Shown here piece by piece: positions 1 through 9,841 of a stretch of DNA of 64,000 bases. The translations under genes and the position numbers were made by a program. The DNA is from Diaphorobacter aerolatus (GTDB taxonomy: Bacteria; Pseudomonadota; Gammaproteobacteria; Burkholderiales; Burkholderiaceae_C): positions 496,001-560,000 of the forward strand of contig NZ_CP060783.1 in assembly GCF_014489535.1 (NCBI RefSeq), given 5' to 3'. Below the pieces are notes generated by a model that made no database searches, was not told the DNA's origin, and saw only the letters and a program-made list of their open reading frames with translations. The first letter of the stretch is position 1. Every line of letters begins with the position of its first letter.

Positions 1-1118
1 GCGCCCTGCTTCCACACGAGCTGGCCGCGCCGGTGCTGCGCGAGCTGCTCGCGCGCGCCGGCGTGTCGCTGCGGCACGTGGATGCGGTGGTGCTCGGCAA
101 TGCGCTAGGCGCGGGTGGCAATCCGGCACGCATGACGGCGCTGGCCGCAGGTCTGCCGCAAAGCTGCGCAGCATTCACCGTGGATAGCCAGTGCTGCTCC
201 GGCCTTGACGCCATCGCCATGGCCACGGGGTTGATCGCCTCGGGACAGGCCAGTGTGGTGATCGCGGGCGGCGTCGAGGCCTGGAGCCGCGCACCGATTC
301 GCCAGACGCGTCCGATGCACGCTGATGAATCCGCACAAACCTACGAACGACCGCCCTTCGCACCCGATCCCGCGCAAGACCCGGACCTGTTGCAGGCCGC
401 AGCCGATCACGCCTTCGCGCTAGGCATCACCCGCGCCGAGCAGGATGCATACGCGGTTGCCAGCCATGAACGCGCGCTGGCGGCCTCGCGCGATGCCACG
501 GTGGCCGTTGCCGGGCTCGACCACGATGCCTACCCGCGCAGCATCGGGCTCGCGCGTGCCGGGCGCATGCCGATTCTTGCGAGCGCGGCAGAAGACGTTG
601 AGCGGCGTTGCTCATTGAGCGCGCTCGACATCTCGCCCAAGGCCGATGGCGCCGCGATGGTCTTGCTGGCCTCGACGCGCTTCTGCCAGCAATGGGGAAT
701 TGCGGCGCGCACGCATTGGCTGGTAGGGGCGAGCCTCGGAAGCGCGCCCGCCATGCCGTTGACCGCTGCTGCGGCGGCGGCAACCAGAGCACTTGCGCTG
801 CCAGCCGCCAGCTTGCCGGAAACGTCGATGACCGCCCGCGACATGCATGCCATCGAGCTGCACGATGCGTTTGCCGCGCAGGGTCTTTCGTTCTGCCGGA
901 GCCTCGGCATTGCGCCGGATCGCATCAACGCGAGCGGCGGCGGTCTGGCGCGCGGCCATCCGATAGGCGCGTCGGGTGCGGTTGCTCTCGTGAGCCTGTT
1001 GGGCACACTGCAGCAGCAGACCGCCAACTCCCATCACAAAGCCCTGGGCCTTGCCGCCATCGCCGCTGCCGGCGGGCTGGGATCGGCCTGCATCGTGCAG
1101 ATGGACGGCGCGTCATGA
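1..1118 (+). CDS. Thiolase-family protein (acetyl-CoA acetyltransferase-like), 5' end outside window
   Basis: Reading frame is open from base 3, so the true start lies upstream; the GTG at 33 is internal. Thiolase folds catalyse CoA-dependent Claisen condensation or its reverse. Visible: nucleophile region DSQCCSGLDA (about residues 51-60 from the GTG), the H-DAFA segment ELHDAFAAQ and the GHPIGASGA motif near the C-terminus. The usual last motif, with the catalytic base Cys in LCIGGG, reads AAIAAAGG here, so that Cys is Ala. The stop overlaps the next start (ATGA at 1115-1118), so the nitroreductase is translationally coupled. Family assignment is firm; substrate unknown, and classical thiolase activity is doubtful. 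Confidence 0.85.
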   Translation, partial: ALLPHELAAPVLRELLARAGVSLRHVDAVVLGNALGAGGNPARMTALAAGLPQSCAAFTVDSQCCSGLDAIAMATGLIASGQASVVIAGGVEAWSRAPIRQTRPMHADESAQTYERPPFAPDPAQDPDLLQAAADHAFALGITRAEQDAYAVASHERALAASRDATVAVAGLDHDAYPRSIGLARAGRMPILASAAEDVERRCSLSALDISPKADGAAMVLLASTRFCQQWGIAARTHWLVGASLGSAPAMPLTAAAAAATRALALPAASLPETSMTARDMHAIELHDAFAAQGLSFCRSLGIAPDRINASGGGLARGHPIGASGAVALVSLLGTLQQQTANSHHKALGLAAIAAAGGLGSACIVQMDGAS

Positions 1119-1840
1119 AGAATGCGGAACCCGTCGCGAGCCATGACCTGAGCGCGGCGCTTGGCTTTCTGCACGACCGCCGCTCGGTGCGCGCCTACAC
1201 CGCTCGCGACGTGCCGCAGGCGTTGCTCGCGCAATTGCTGTGTGCCGCGCGTGCGGCACCGAGTGGAGCCAATCTGCAACCCGGCAGGTTCATTCAGGTG
1301 AGCGGCACCGCGCGCGAGACACTGAGCAATGCGTTGATCCACCGCGTGCGCGGCGGGCACGAGGAGCGCGAGGACTATGGCTACTTTCCTCGCCCCATGC
1401 CGATGCTGTTGCGCAAACGCCAGGTGGCCGCAGCGCAGGCCTTGTATGGCGCGCTCGGCATTGCGCGTGGCGACGAGGCTGGGCGGGCCGCGCAATTCGA
1501 GCGCAACTACCGCTTCTTCGACGCCCCGGTTGCGCTCGTCGTGACGATTGATGCCGCGTTCGGCGCGGGCGGCTACATGGATCTGGGAATGGCGCTGCAC
1601 GGACTGCAGCTCGCCGCCTCGGCCGTCGGCATGGGCAGTTGCGCGATCGGCGCACTCGCCTCGCATGCCGACACCGTGCGCCGGGTCCTCGATCTGCCCG
1701 AGGACCAGCACATCGTATGCGGCGTGGCGCTCGGCTGGCCCGACGGCGACGCACCGGTCAACCAGACTTTCACCGAACGCGCGCCCTTGCACACCTGGTT
1801 CGACGTTCGCGACGGGTTGCCGCCTGCGTCCCCCGAGTGA
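1115..1840 (+). CDS. Nitroreductase-family FMN oxidoreductase
   Basis: A 241-residue protein of the nitroreductase superfamily, FMN-dependent NAD(P)H oxidoreductases. The N-terminal signature RRSVRAYTARDVP and following APSGANLQP, which bind the FMN phosphate and ribityl, are clear; the C-terminal part has the family GLQLAASAVGMGSCAIG segment and ends with the typical GWPDGDAPVN. The start at 1115 is chosen because it overlaps the thiolase stop by 4 bases; an upstream in-frame extension runs inside the thiolase gene and is not credible. Coupling to a thiolase suggests a role in CoA-thioester catabolism (inference); the substrate cannot be read from sequence. Confidence 0.85.
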   Translation: MKNAEPVASHDLSAALGFLHDRRSVRAYTARDVPQALLAQLLCAARAAPSGANLQPGRFIQVSGTARETLSNALIHRVRGGHEEREDYGYFPRPMPMLLRKRQVAAAQALYGALGIARGDEAGRAAQFERNYRFFDAPVALVVTIDAAFGAGGYMDLGMALHGLQLAASAVGMGSCAIGALASHADTVRRVLDLPEDQHIVCGVALGWPDGDAPVNQTFTERAPLHTWFDVRDGLPPASPE

Positions 1841-1948
1841 TCAGACCCTGCGCCTTGCGTCCCATCCCAAGACTGCACGATGCGATCCCGTGCGTGGTGT
1901 GAACAGGCCCAGGAACTGACTATTGCATTCCGCTCATGGGCATCCCGC

Positions 1949-2646
1949 TCATGGCACGAACACCAGTCCCTTGCCGAAGACCGCACGCACCGGCAGCATC
2001 AACTGGGTTCCGGCGAGCGTCTTGCGGCGCAGTCGCATCAGCGACGACTCGATGCGATGAAAGCCGTCCTCCGCTTCGGCGTGCCCCATGGCCTTGACCA
2101 GATTGGCCTTGGACACCATGCCGCCGTTGGCCGCCATCAGGCATTCGAGCAGTTCGCATTCACGGCTGGTCAAACGGATCGTGCGCTGGTTCGGAGCGAT
2201 CAATCGCGGCACGCTCAGATCGAGACGCCAGGAATTCTGTTGCTCGGCGTTGGACACGCGCATCTCGAGCTGGCGAAGCTGGGCACGAATGCCGGCCCGA
2301 GTTCGGCAAGCGACAACGGCTTCACGAAGTATTGCAACGCTCCGGCATCGAGACTCGCCACGCGCGCACCCGAATGCGCATTGAGCGACAGCACGATGGC
2401 CGGAATCCGCTGTGCCACAAGACGGCGCACCAGCGCAAGACCCGACTCGACGCCGAGGTCCAGATCGACAATCACGAGATCAGCCTTTTCCTTGAGCAGA
2501 CCGATATAAAAGTCTTCAATCGAACCTGCGCCCCAAGTCGTGTAGCCGGACTCTTCGAGGAAACGGCACACGTGCATTCGATGCGCCTCGTCCCCGTCTA
2601 CGACCGCCACCGTGAATTTGACTGATGATGTGAGAATTTGTTGCAT
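1949..2646 (-). pseudogene. OmpR-type response regulator, frame broken by one-base loss
   Basis: Two overlapping frames together make a 232-residue two-component response regulator. The first (2646 down to about 2298) is a receiver domain with phospho-acceptor in VIVDLDLG and conserved Lys in YFVKPLS; the second (about 2298 to 1949) is a winged-helix effector (TSRECELLECLMAANGGMVSKANLVKA). The acidic pair near the N-terminus reads VDGD, so the second acid of the usual DD is Gly. Restoring one C in the CTCGGGCC stretch near 2295 joins the frames as LAELRAGIRAQLRQLEMRV. No histidine kinase is adjacent. Sequence error is likelier than true decay, given the same lesion elsewhere in the window. 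Confidence 0.8.
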
Positions 2647-2847
2647 ATTGAAACTACAAGTTTTGGAAAATTTTCTCCATCCACATGTGGTTGCGCCATG
2701 CTCAAAACCACTTAGTCACTCACAATGTGTATTTCATTGCTACAGTCTATTGTAAATAATTGTTAGGCTTTTATTGCAACTTTTACACAATTACTTTAGC
2801 CAATCGAGAACGGTTTTAACATCTCAGATAGCTGTTACCCAGCCCCG

Positions 2848-2875
2848 AAAAAAGCCACTTCGGCACTGCGTGGCT
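2848..2875 (-). terminator. Rho-independent terminator of metQ
   Basis: Read on the minus strand: stem AGCCAC/GTGGCT with an 11-base loop, followed by a run of T. It lies just past the metQ stop. The 2647-2847 stretch beyond it is AT-rich, holds no gene, and presumably carries the response-regulator promoter. Confidence 0.7.
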
Positions 2876-2888
2876 GGGTTGGACCCGA

Positions 2889-3691
2889 TCAGAATGCCGG
2901 GATCACCGAACCCTTGAATTGGGTTTCGATGTGCTTGCGAACTTCGTCTGAGTGATAGGCTTTGATTAATTTGCTCACCCAGGCCTTGTCTTTATCAGTA
3001 TCTCTGACGACAAGAATATTTACATATGGATTTTTCGCCGACTCAAGCGCAATCGAGTCCGTCTTCGGATTCAGGCCCGCAGAAATGGCGAAATTGGTGT
3101 TGATCGCGGAAGCGTCCAGGTCGTCAAGCGAACGCGGCAACTGGGCGGCGTCGAGTTCCACAAAGCGCAGTTTTTTGGGGTTGGACACCACATCGAGCGG
3201 CGTGGCCTTGAGGCCCGCGTTCTCCTTGAGCTTGATCAAACCAAGGCTTTGCAGCAGCAACAGCACACGGCCCCATTGGTGGGATCGTTGGGAATACCGA
3301 AACGCCCACCCTCCTTGATCTCATCCAACTTCTTGATCTTCTTGGAGTAGATGCCGATGGGGAAATTCACCGTGTCGGCCACCCAGCCGATCTTGTAGCC
3401 ACGGTCCTTGACCTGCGCGTCGAGGTACGGACGATGCTGGTAGCTGTTGGCGTCCAGTTCCCCGGCAGCGAGCGCCGCGTTGGGTTGCACGTAGTCGGCG
3501 AATTCAAGCACCTGAATCGTCAGACCGTCTCTCTCGGCCACCTTCTTGACTGCCTCCATGATCTGCGCGTGCGGGCCGGCGGTCACACCGAGCTTGATGG
3601 AAGTCTTGTCCTGCGCCCAGGTCGGGCCGGACAGCACCGCGACTGCCGCCAAGGCCAACGCGGATTGAAGGAGGGAGCGTTTGGAGAACAT
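2889..3691 (-). CDS. metQ: Methionine ABC transporter substrate-binding protein MetQ (frameshifted in this sequence)
   Basis: NlpA/MetQ-family periplasmic binding protein for D/L-methionine. The start at 3691 gives signal peptide MFSKRSLLQSALALAAVAVLSG with an AxA-like cleavage site before QDKTS; there is no lipobox Cys, so it is probably soluble. Family segments: KLGVTAGPHAQIMEAVKKVA, DYVQPNAALAAGELDANSYQH, and after the lesion NPYVNILVVRDTDKD. Frame breaks near 3270 at GGGGCCGTG; adding one C gives TNGARVLLLLQSLGLI and a 267-residue protein, the family's usual size. It stands alone: metN and metI are 3-4 kb upstream on the same strand, separated by two unrelated genes. Confidence 0.9.
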
Positions 3692-3800
3692 GATGTACGG
3701 CTTTCTGCCAACTATGCGAAGCCGACTATCGTAATTCACGCGCCTTGCGGGCTATTAGATTCGTTTTGAATATGCATACAACCGCAAGATATGGAGCAAC

Positions 3801-4900
3801 TCAGGTTCGCAGCGCGAGATTGTTGAGTTTGTCAAGGCGTTCGGGCCAGGTGCCCTGCTCTGCCGATTGCAACAGAATTCGCGTCCACGCGATCCAGGCG
3901 TCCCATTGCACGCGCTTGTCCCAGGCGTTGCCCCAGGCGCTGAAGCACTGCAATGCGCTGTTCGCCGCAAGCACCGCCTCGTCCTGACGCCCTGCCGACA
4001 GATATACCTGCGCCAGAACCATCTGCGGCTCACCGACCCATGGGTTCAGGCGCACGGCCTGTTCCAGCACATTCGTCACCACGTCGAGATCCACCAGCGG
4101 CTGGTCGAGCTGTATCACCGACCAGTACAGCGAGGTCGCTGCCGCATCGTCTTCCCTGGTCACGCGCTGCGTGCAGTTGTCGAACACCGGCGGCATCGGC
4201 AACTGGTGCTTCAGACCCGGGTGCTGAAGCGCGAGCCCGAGTTGCGACAACTGCGAGATCTTGCGGCTCGGCGGACGCATCGGTCCCGGCCAGAGTGACG
4301 CGGCCCAGTGCACGGACTGCTTGCGCGAGGTATCGACGTTGGGCGAGCGCGAGTAGATCTCCTCCTGCCAACTGAACCACTGCTCTATGGTGTCGGCCAT
4401 GCTCACGATGATGAAGGTCGCCACCTCGTGCGGCGTGAGCCGCACGGTCGAGCGCGGCGCGGGTCCGTTGAGTTCGAGCTCCATGCCGCCATCCGCATCG
4501 AAATCCCGCTCCAGCACCTTGTTGACGAACTGGTTGCGGCTCATGGTGCAAAACAGATGCACGAGGCGCTCGGCCGGCTCGCCCACCAGCTCCTGGAGCC
4601 GCTCACGCTCGGTGCTCGCATCGAACTTCACCAGATCGACGAATGCGTTGCCGTACACGCTGTGCAGCAGGCCGAGCAACTGCACATCGCGTGGCTGTTG
4701 CCACAGCGCGAGCGAACGCGCGACGCCGTAGAGATGGTGGCGAAAAGTCCCGGCCTTGTGCCAATCCTGCCCACGCCGCGCGCGAGCACGGTCGGCAAAA
4801 CGTGGGCGAGTTCGGGATCGCTGGCGATCCAGTTCTCGTCGAGCAGCGGCTGTGCGCGGGCGAAAAGACTTGTGTCGAGGCTATGCCATGGCAGGATCAT
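3801..4900 (-). CDS. DUF6817-like protein of unknown function (frameshifted)
   Basis: About 366 residues once one base is restored between roughly 4760 and 4790. The joined N-terminal part reads ..DPELAHVLPTVLAR and then WHKAGTFRHHLYGVARSLALW, followed by LLGLLHSVYGNAF. The paired GTFxxHLYGVxxxL and LFHSVYG segments are what I associate with DUF6817, a His-rich HD-like family of unknown activity. The C-terminal half (about residues 220-366) has TPR-like helices (VLEQAVRLNPWVGEPQMVLAQVYLSAGRQDEA). No signal peptide or membrane segment. Start chosen at ATG 4900. Domain naming is from memory and moderate; function unknown. It separates metQ from metNI. Confidence 0.6.
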
Positions 4901-5052
4901 CGATAAGGCCCTGGATCGTCTTGCAATTGAAAGCGTGACTATGCATGCAAATGATGGCGCCTGCATCCGGAGAAATCCCGCCTGTCACACCGTGAAAACC
5001 ACGATCTGCAAACGCCACCGCAAGTCATGGGCGCGACCTATGATGTTCGTCC

Positions 5053-6528
5053 ATGAGCAAAGCCATCACCTGGATTCTGGTCACCGTCTTCGCGCTCGCG
5101 CTGGCGGCATTGGGCTTTCTGCTCGCGGCCAACTGGCAGGATGAGCCGCTGTCCGAAGCCTCTCGCAGAACCCAGGTCTACGTAGCGCCCATCGGCAACC
5201 AGCTTCTAGGCAATGGTCATGTGCTGCTGATGGGTCTCGACGCACCGCCGCCCGAGAAAGCCAGGGCAGATGCGGTGGAGCCCGCGCGGCAACTCGGACT
5301 GAAAATCCTCCAGCGCGAGCAGGAGCGCTGGAAATGGAACGCGCGCCACGGCTCTCTGGATGCAGACGCCGCACCCAAGCTGCTCGACCCAGGCAACGCG
5401 GCCATCACAGCGGCGCAGATTCTTGCGGAGGATTTGCGCTGTGCGCCCGAACAATCCGATTGCATCGCCTGGGCCGTGCAGCATCGCAAGCAACTCGCTG
5501 CCGCGGACCCGGCACGGCGCGCGGTGCTTGCACGCCTGGCCGCCATTGCCAACGCGCCGCAATACGCCAACGTCTTTCCCATCCATCACGCGGCGCAAGT
5601 GCCACCTGTCGCCGTGCTTCGGGCCGGGGCGGAGTTGCAACTCATGCAGGCCGCGCTGCTCTGGAACGACAAGGCGTATGACAAGGCGCTCGATCAACTG
5701 GAACTGACCGAACGCATGCGCCAGCGCATCGCGCAGTCGAACAATCTCGTCGCGAGCGTTTTCGCCACCTCGTCGCTGAATCACGGCATCGTCAAATGGA
5801 TCAGCAATGTCATCACGCGCGATGGCAAACGCCTGCGTCCTCAGGATGCGGAGCGGTTGCAGAAAATTCTGGAAGCGCCGAGGATTTCGCTGCGAAACGG
5901 CATGTATGGCGAAATGGTCTCGTCGGCCAGTGTCATTCAGTCGCTCGGTATTGCGCTGAAGTTGCCGCCCGTTCAGGCGAAGGAGTCAACGGCTGACGCG
6001 AAAGCCGCGGACTCCCGGACCGAAAGCGTGCTGCACACGCGCCGATTCATCAATGAACGGCTCTTTCTGCCCCATCAGAGCACCAACATCGCTACGCAAG
6101 GCTGGCAACTGACGATGGACCTCGCGGACCTACCGCCAAATGAGCTTCAGGCCGCGCAGGAAGCTGCCGCCGACAAGCGCAAGGCATTGATCGACGCGCG
6201 CCCGCGCTGGCTTGGTGCGCGCAACATCATCGGAGCACGACTGTTTGACCAGCCGACCGAATCGGCGGACTACGTGCAATACATCCGGCGCGGTATCGAT
6301 GTGGATGGATTTCGGCGGCTGGCGTTGTTGCAACTGCTGGCCGCGCAGCAGCGCGTGGCCGATGACGGCATGCCGGCGTGGTTGGCCGCAAGCCCGGCGG
6401 CGTTGCGCAACCCCTATGACGGCCAGCCGATGCCATGGGATTCCGCCTCGCGAAGCCTGAGCTTCGAGGGCAGCGTCGAGCAGCCGCAGAATCCCGGGAG
6501 ATCGAAAACCTATCGCGTCAACTTTTGA
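5053..6528 (+). CDS. Membrane-anchored protein of unknown function
   Basis: 491 residues. The N-terminus has one hydrophobic segment (ITWILVTVFALALAALGFLL, residues about 5-24), consistent with a signal anchor, and the rest is hydrophilic and probably periplasmic. Two Cys (DLRCAPEQSDCIAW) could form a disulfide. The central part is helical and Ala/Gln/Arg-rich. I do not recognise a family. It is transcribed divergently from the DUF6817-like gene (152-bp gap) and converges on metI. No operon partner. Confidence 0.7.
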   Translation: MSKAITWILVTVFALALAALGFLLAANWQDEPLSEASRRTQVYVAPIGNQLLGNGHVLLMGLDAPPPEKARADAVEPARQLGLKILQREQERWKWNARHGSLDADAAPKLLDPGNAAITAAQILAEDLRCAPEQSDCIAWAVQHRKQLAAADPARRAVLARLAAIANAPQYANVFPIHHAAQVPPVAVLRAGAELQLMQAALLWNDKAYDKALDQLELTERMRQRIAQSNNLVASVFATSSLNHGIVKWISNVITRDGKRLRPQDAERLQKILEAPRISLRNGMYGEMVSSASVIQSLGIALKLPPVQAKESTADAKAADSRTESVLHTRRFINERLFLPHQSTNIATQGWQLTMDLADLPPNELQAAQEAAADKRKALIDARPRWLGARNIIGARLFDQPTESADYVQYIRRGIDVDGFRRLALLQLLAAQQRVADDGMPAWLAASPAALRNPYDGQPMPWDSASRSLSFEGSVEQPQNPGRSKTYRVNF

Positions 6529-6599
6529 ACGCATTCGACACAGTCATCAAAGGCGAGAGCCTCAAGATGACTTGTGGCGCAGCGCCCCAACCCGGGCGT

Positions 6600-7265
6600 T
6601 TACCGGTGGCTCAAGCGCCTTACCGCCCAATCCCCCAGGCTCTGGATCGCCTGCACGAAGAAGATCAGCACGATCACCACGGCCAGCATGATGTCGGGCA
6701 GAAAGCGCTGGTATCCGTAGCGAATGCCGAGATCGCCCAAGCCTCCGCCGCCAATGGCGCCGGCCATGGCGGAATACCCCGTCAGGCTCACGAAGCTGAT
6801 CGTCAGGCCCGCGACGATGCCCGGCAGGGCCTCCGGCAGCAGCACCTTCCAGACGATCTGGCTGGTGGTCGCGCCCATCGATTGCGCGGCTTCGACGAGG
6901 CCGTTGTCGACCTCGCGCAGCGCGGTTTCAACCAGTCGCGCGACAAAGGGCGCAGCGGCCAGCGTCAACGGAACGACGGCGGCCCAGGTGCCGATCGACG
7001 AGCCGGTGATCAGGCGCGTGAACGGAATGATCGCCACCAGCAGAATGATGAACGGCGTGGAACGCACGGCGTTGACGATCCAGCCGACAGTGTTGTTGAG
7101 GGGTGCGTTTTCCAGTACCCCGCCCCGGTCGGTGAGGCGCAGGAACACGCCGAGCGGAATGCCGATCAGGCCACCGACGAGACCGGACACGCCGACCATG
7201 ATGATGGTTTCCCAGAGCGACTGCGCGAACAGCTCCAGCATCATTTCAGAAAAATTCTCGAACAT
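6600..7265 (-). CDS. metI: Methionine ABC transporter permease MetI
   Basis: 221 residues, the inner-membrane permease of MetNIQ. Five to six hydrophobic segments and the ABC coupling EAA motif (EAAQSMGATTSQIVWKVLLP) are visible. Start at 7265 (MFENFSEMML) lies 4 bases past the metN stop, as expected for a metN-metI operon. The longer in-frame extension upstream reads through metN sequence and is rejected. Confidence 0.95.
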   Translation of the reverse strand: MFENFSEMMLELFAQSLWETIIMVGVSGLVGGLIGIPLGVFLRLTDRGGVLENAPLNNTVGWIVNAVRSTPFIILLVAIIPFTRLITGSSIGTWAAVVPLTLAAAPFVARLVETALREVDNGLVEAAQSMGATTSQIVWKVLLPEALPGIVAGLTISFVSLTGYSAMAGAIGGGGLGDLGIRYGYQRFLPDIMLAVVIVLIFFVQAIQSLGDWAVRRLSHR

Positions 7266-7269
7266 TGCC

Positions 7270-8318
7270 TCAGCCCTCCAACTCGACTTCCTGAACCTGC
7301 ACGCCCTGCGAGCGCAGTTCGGTGATGCTGGCATTCAGGCGCTGGACCTCGCCGCTGGCATACACGGCCAGCAAGCCAAAGGTCTGATCCTGGATTTCAT
7401 CGACCTGACCGTGCAGGATCGACAGATCGAGTTCGTAATCGCGAATCAGGCGCGAGAGTATCGGCTGATACGCCTGATCGCCCGAATACGACAGGCGCAG
7501 CAAGCGGCCCGTCACGCCCTGGCTCTGCGCCACGTCGGAGAGCTTGCGCACGCGGTCGAGCACGCTCGCTGGCAGCTCCTGCGGCAAGATCTCGTCGATC
7601 AGGCTCTTGGTGATGTCCTGCTCGGGCGCGTGAACACATCGATCACGCGTCCCATCTCGACGATGCGCCCTGCCTCGATCACGGCGACGCGATCAGCGAT
7701 CTGCTTGACCACCTGCATCTGGTGGGTGATCAGCACCACGGTCACGCCAAGCTCGTTGTTCACCTTGCGCAGCAGATCCAGGATCGAGCGCGTGGTTTCG
7801 GGGTCGAGCGCCGAAGTGGCCTCGTCGGACAGCAGCACCTTGGGGTTGCTTGCGAGCGCGCGCGCAATGCCCACGCGCTGCTTCTGCCCGCCCGAGATCT
7901 GCGCCGGATAGCGGTCGGCAAGCTGGGTCAGGCCGACGAGATCGAGCAGCGGATCGATGCGCTTTCGGATCTCGTCCTTGCTCATGCCCGCGAGTTCCAG
8001 CGGCAGCGCGGCGTTGTCGTAGACCGTGCGCGACGACAACAGATTGAAATGCTGAAACACCATGCCAATCTGTCGGCGCGCCTGACGCAACTCGTTGTCA
8101 TTGAGCTTGGTGAGGTCACGGCCCGCGACAATCACCTCGCCCGAAGTCGGACGGTTCAGCAGATTGATCACGCGCACCAGCGAACTTTTGCCCGCACCGG
8201 AGCGGCCGATGATGCCGAAAACCTCGCCCGCGCCGATGGAAAGGTCGATGCCGCGCAAGGCCTCGACAGGGCCTTTGGAGCCCTTGTAGATCTGGGTAAT
8301 ACCCCGTAAATCGATCAT
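7270..8318 (-). CDS. metN: Methionine ABC transporter ATP-binding protein MetN (frameshifted)
   Basis: Walker [13 protein letters not shown] signature [16 protein letters not shown], Walker [14 protein letters not shown] with SDEA as in MetN, H-loop [10 protein letters not shown]-terminal NIL regulatory domain ([19 protein letters not shown]...) that binds methionine follows. The frame breaks near 7625 in CGCCCGAGC; one extra C gives [21 protein letters not shown] and about 349 residues, the family length. Start ATG 8318 ([13 protein letters not shown]) is preferred to a start 18 bases earlier. The roughly 270-bp upstream region (8319-8590) shows no gene and no SAM riboswitch that I recognise. 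Confidence 0.92.
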
Positions 8319-8590
8319 GAATGCAGAAAAGAACACGCCGCGGCAGCCTGGTGGAGTCCACCAACCCGCAGCGGCGCTTTCAGGAATGAATTGGATGGCT
8401 TGAAATGTAATCGTTCGTCATAAAAGTGACAACGAACAATCCGTTAAGTAATAAGACCCACTGGTTATAAGCAGAGGTGGTCTGCACGGTGTGCAGCGCC
8501 GCCGCAGGCACTCGCTCAAAAGGTGACCCGGGTTCGCCCGTATTTTAAGGCGATTCCCAAGGCGATCTCCGGGCGTTACGCGCGCAGGCC

Positions 8591-9289
8591 CTAACGCGCA
8601 TCGCTCAGGGCGCCGCCGTTGCTGGCAGCACGCGCGTTGCCACCATTCGGCGCGCTCGCAGAGCCAGAGGCATGGCGGCGCTTCATCTCCCGAAGCAAGG
8701 CCGAGAACTGCTCCGCCGTTTCGCTTTTCATCGACGCGGGCCCCACGACCGGCGGCAGCCAGAATCCCGGCTCCACGTCCGCGTGGTAGACCAGCCGCGT
8801 CGCGTTAGCACCTTCGTTCGACAGGATCATCTCGCTGTCCATGGCCTTGACCGTCCCTGCAACCGCATGGGCGCGAATGCGCTGCATCGGCACCAGTTCG
8901 ATTTCCCGCGTGGAGTCATACTCTTTCGAAAACGGCCCGAATCTCGCCGTGCCACTTTGTCTGAGCAAAAGGTGCTGCGCATCGCCCTGCTTCTGCACCG
9001 AGCTTGTCGCCAGATTGGGAACAATGCGCGGCATCGCCGAGAAATCGACCAGCACTTCCCAGACGGTTGCGAGCGGCACGTCGATGTGCATGACGATGTC
9101 CACGCGGAACCTGTCACCGTCCCGCACCACCGACACCGACCGGGATGGAACCAGCCCCTCGGCCTGACGGGCAACCGACGAGCCACCCTGCGGCGGATAG
9201 TCGTCCGCACGCGCACCAACCACGGCGCACAAGCCAAGCCCCACCCCAACCAGCAGGACATTCGTGCACTTGAGGCGACGACGGCTCAT
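8591..9289 (-). CDS. Secreted SRPBCC (START-like) family protein
   Basis: 232 residues. N-terminal signal peptide with AxA site (VVGARA before DDYPPQ), then an SRPBCC/polyketide-cyclase-type fold: MHIDVPLATVWEVLVDFSAMPRIVPNL is the usual beta-helix-helix opening, and LVYHADVEPGFWLPPVVGPASMKSE matches the C-terminal strand and helix. The last ~30 residues are Ser/Gly/Ala-rich and disordered. Such proteins bind hydrophobic ligands; the ligand is unknown. It stands alone, 115 bp from the lipoprotein gene on the same strand. Confidence 0.75.
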   Translation of the reverse strand: MSRRRLKCTNVLLVGVGLGLCAVVGARADDYPPQGGSSVARQAEGLVPSRSVSVVRDGDRFRVDIVMHIDVPLATVWEVLVDFSAMPRIVPNLATSSVQKQGDAQHLLLRQSGTARFGPFSKEYDSTREIELVPMQRIRAHAVAGTVKAMDSEMILSNEGANATRLVYHADVEPGFWLPPVVGPASMKSETAEQFSALLREMKRRHASGSASAPNGGNARAASNGGALSDAR

Positions 9290-9405
9290 CTTCGGTCACT
9301 CCTATTCGAGGTGACCAGTCTCCCGTATCGGAGACGAGGCAAGTGCCAGAAATGGCGGCCAAGTCTTGTAGGCGGCGCGGCCAGTGCCTAAAGCTGTCGC
9401 TCGTC

Positions 9406-9831
9406 TTACTTCGCTGGAGGCTGCGGACAACAGGTGTCCGTCTTGGCACAGCCAGGTTGAACTGCAATGGTCACGGTACCCAACCCATGTCTTATACCCG
9501 ATGACATGAACGAATCCGCATAAGTTATCTTGACATTGTCCGTATTCAAGGCGTCCAGAATTCTGGCGATGCCACGCATGCGCAAGGTCGCCAAATCGAG
9601 AGATCTGGGCTCTCCTCGTACAGACTTCGCCACAACGATGGCGTACTCGACGCCGAGCCCATCGCGCCAATCAATAAACCACTCCGCCAATGCCTTGGCT
9701 TCGTCAACGCCCAGAGCTGTCGATAGAGGTTCAAAATCGACATCGTGTTGAAGCCTTCCCAAGCTACAAGCAGATACGGGGATCGACAGACATAAACTAA
9801 CCGCCAGCACAAAAGCGCCAACTCTTGGCAT
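9406..9831 (-). CDS. Small predicted lipoprotein, possible partner of the metallopeptidase gene
   Basis: 141 residues. Signal peptide ends in a plausible lipobox (PVSAC, Cys 22), so a lipid-anchored periplasmic protein is likely. The middle (LDLATLRMRGIARILDALNTDNVKITYADSF) loosely recalls an OmpA-like helix and strand but lacks enough motif to call. The C-terminus carries PGCAKTDTCC, probably disulfide-bonded. Only 10 bp separate it from the end of the upstream metallopeptidase gene, so the two form one operon. Base composition is visibly AT-richer than the flanks. A toxin-neutralising (immunity) role is inference from position only. Confidence 0.6.
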   Translation of the reverse strand: MPRVGAFVLAVSLCLSIPVSACSLGRLQHDVDFEPLSTALGVDEAKALAEWFIDWRDGLGVEYAIVVAKSVRGEPRSLDLATLRMRGIARILDALNTDNVKITYADSFMSSGIRHGLGTVTIAVQPGCAKTDTCCPQPPAK

Positions 9832-9841
9832 ATCAAATCCC

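Noticed and set aside
8319..8590. SAM riboswitch or MetJ-type site upstream of metN
   Set aside because: No recognisable aptamer blocks and no clear repeated 8-bp met boxes were seen; it is left as unassigned intergenic sequence.
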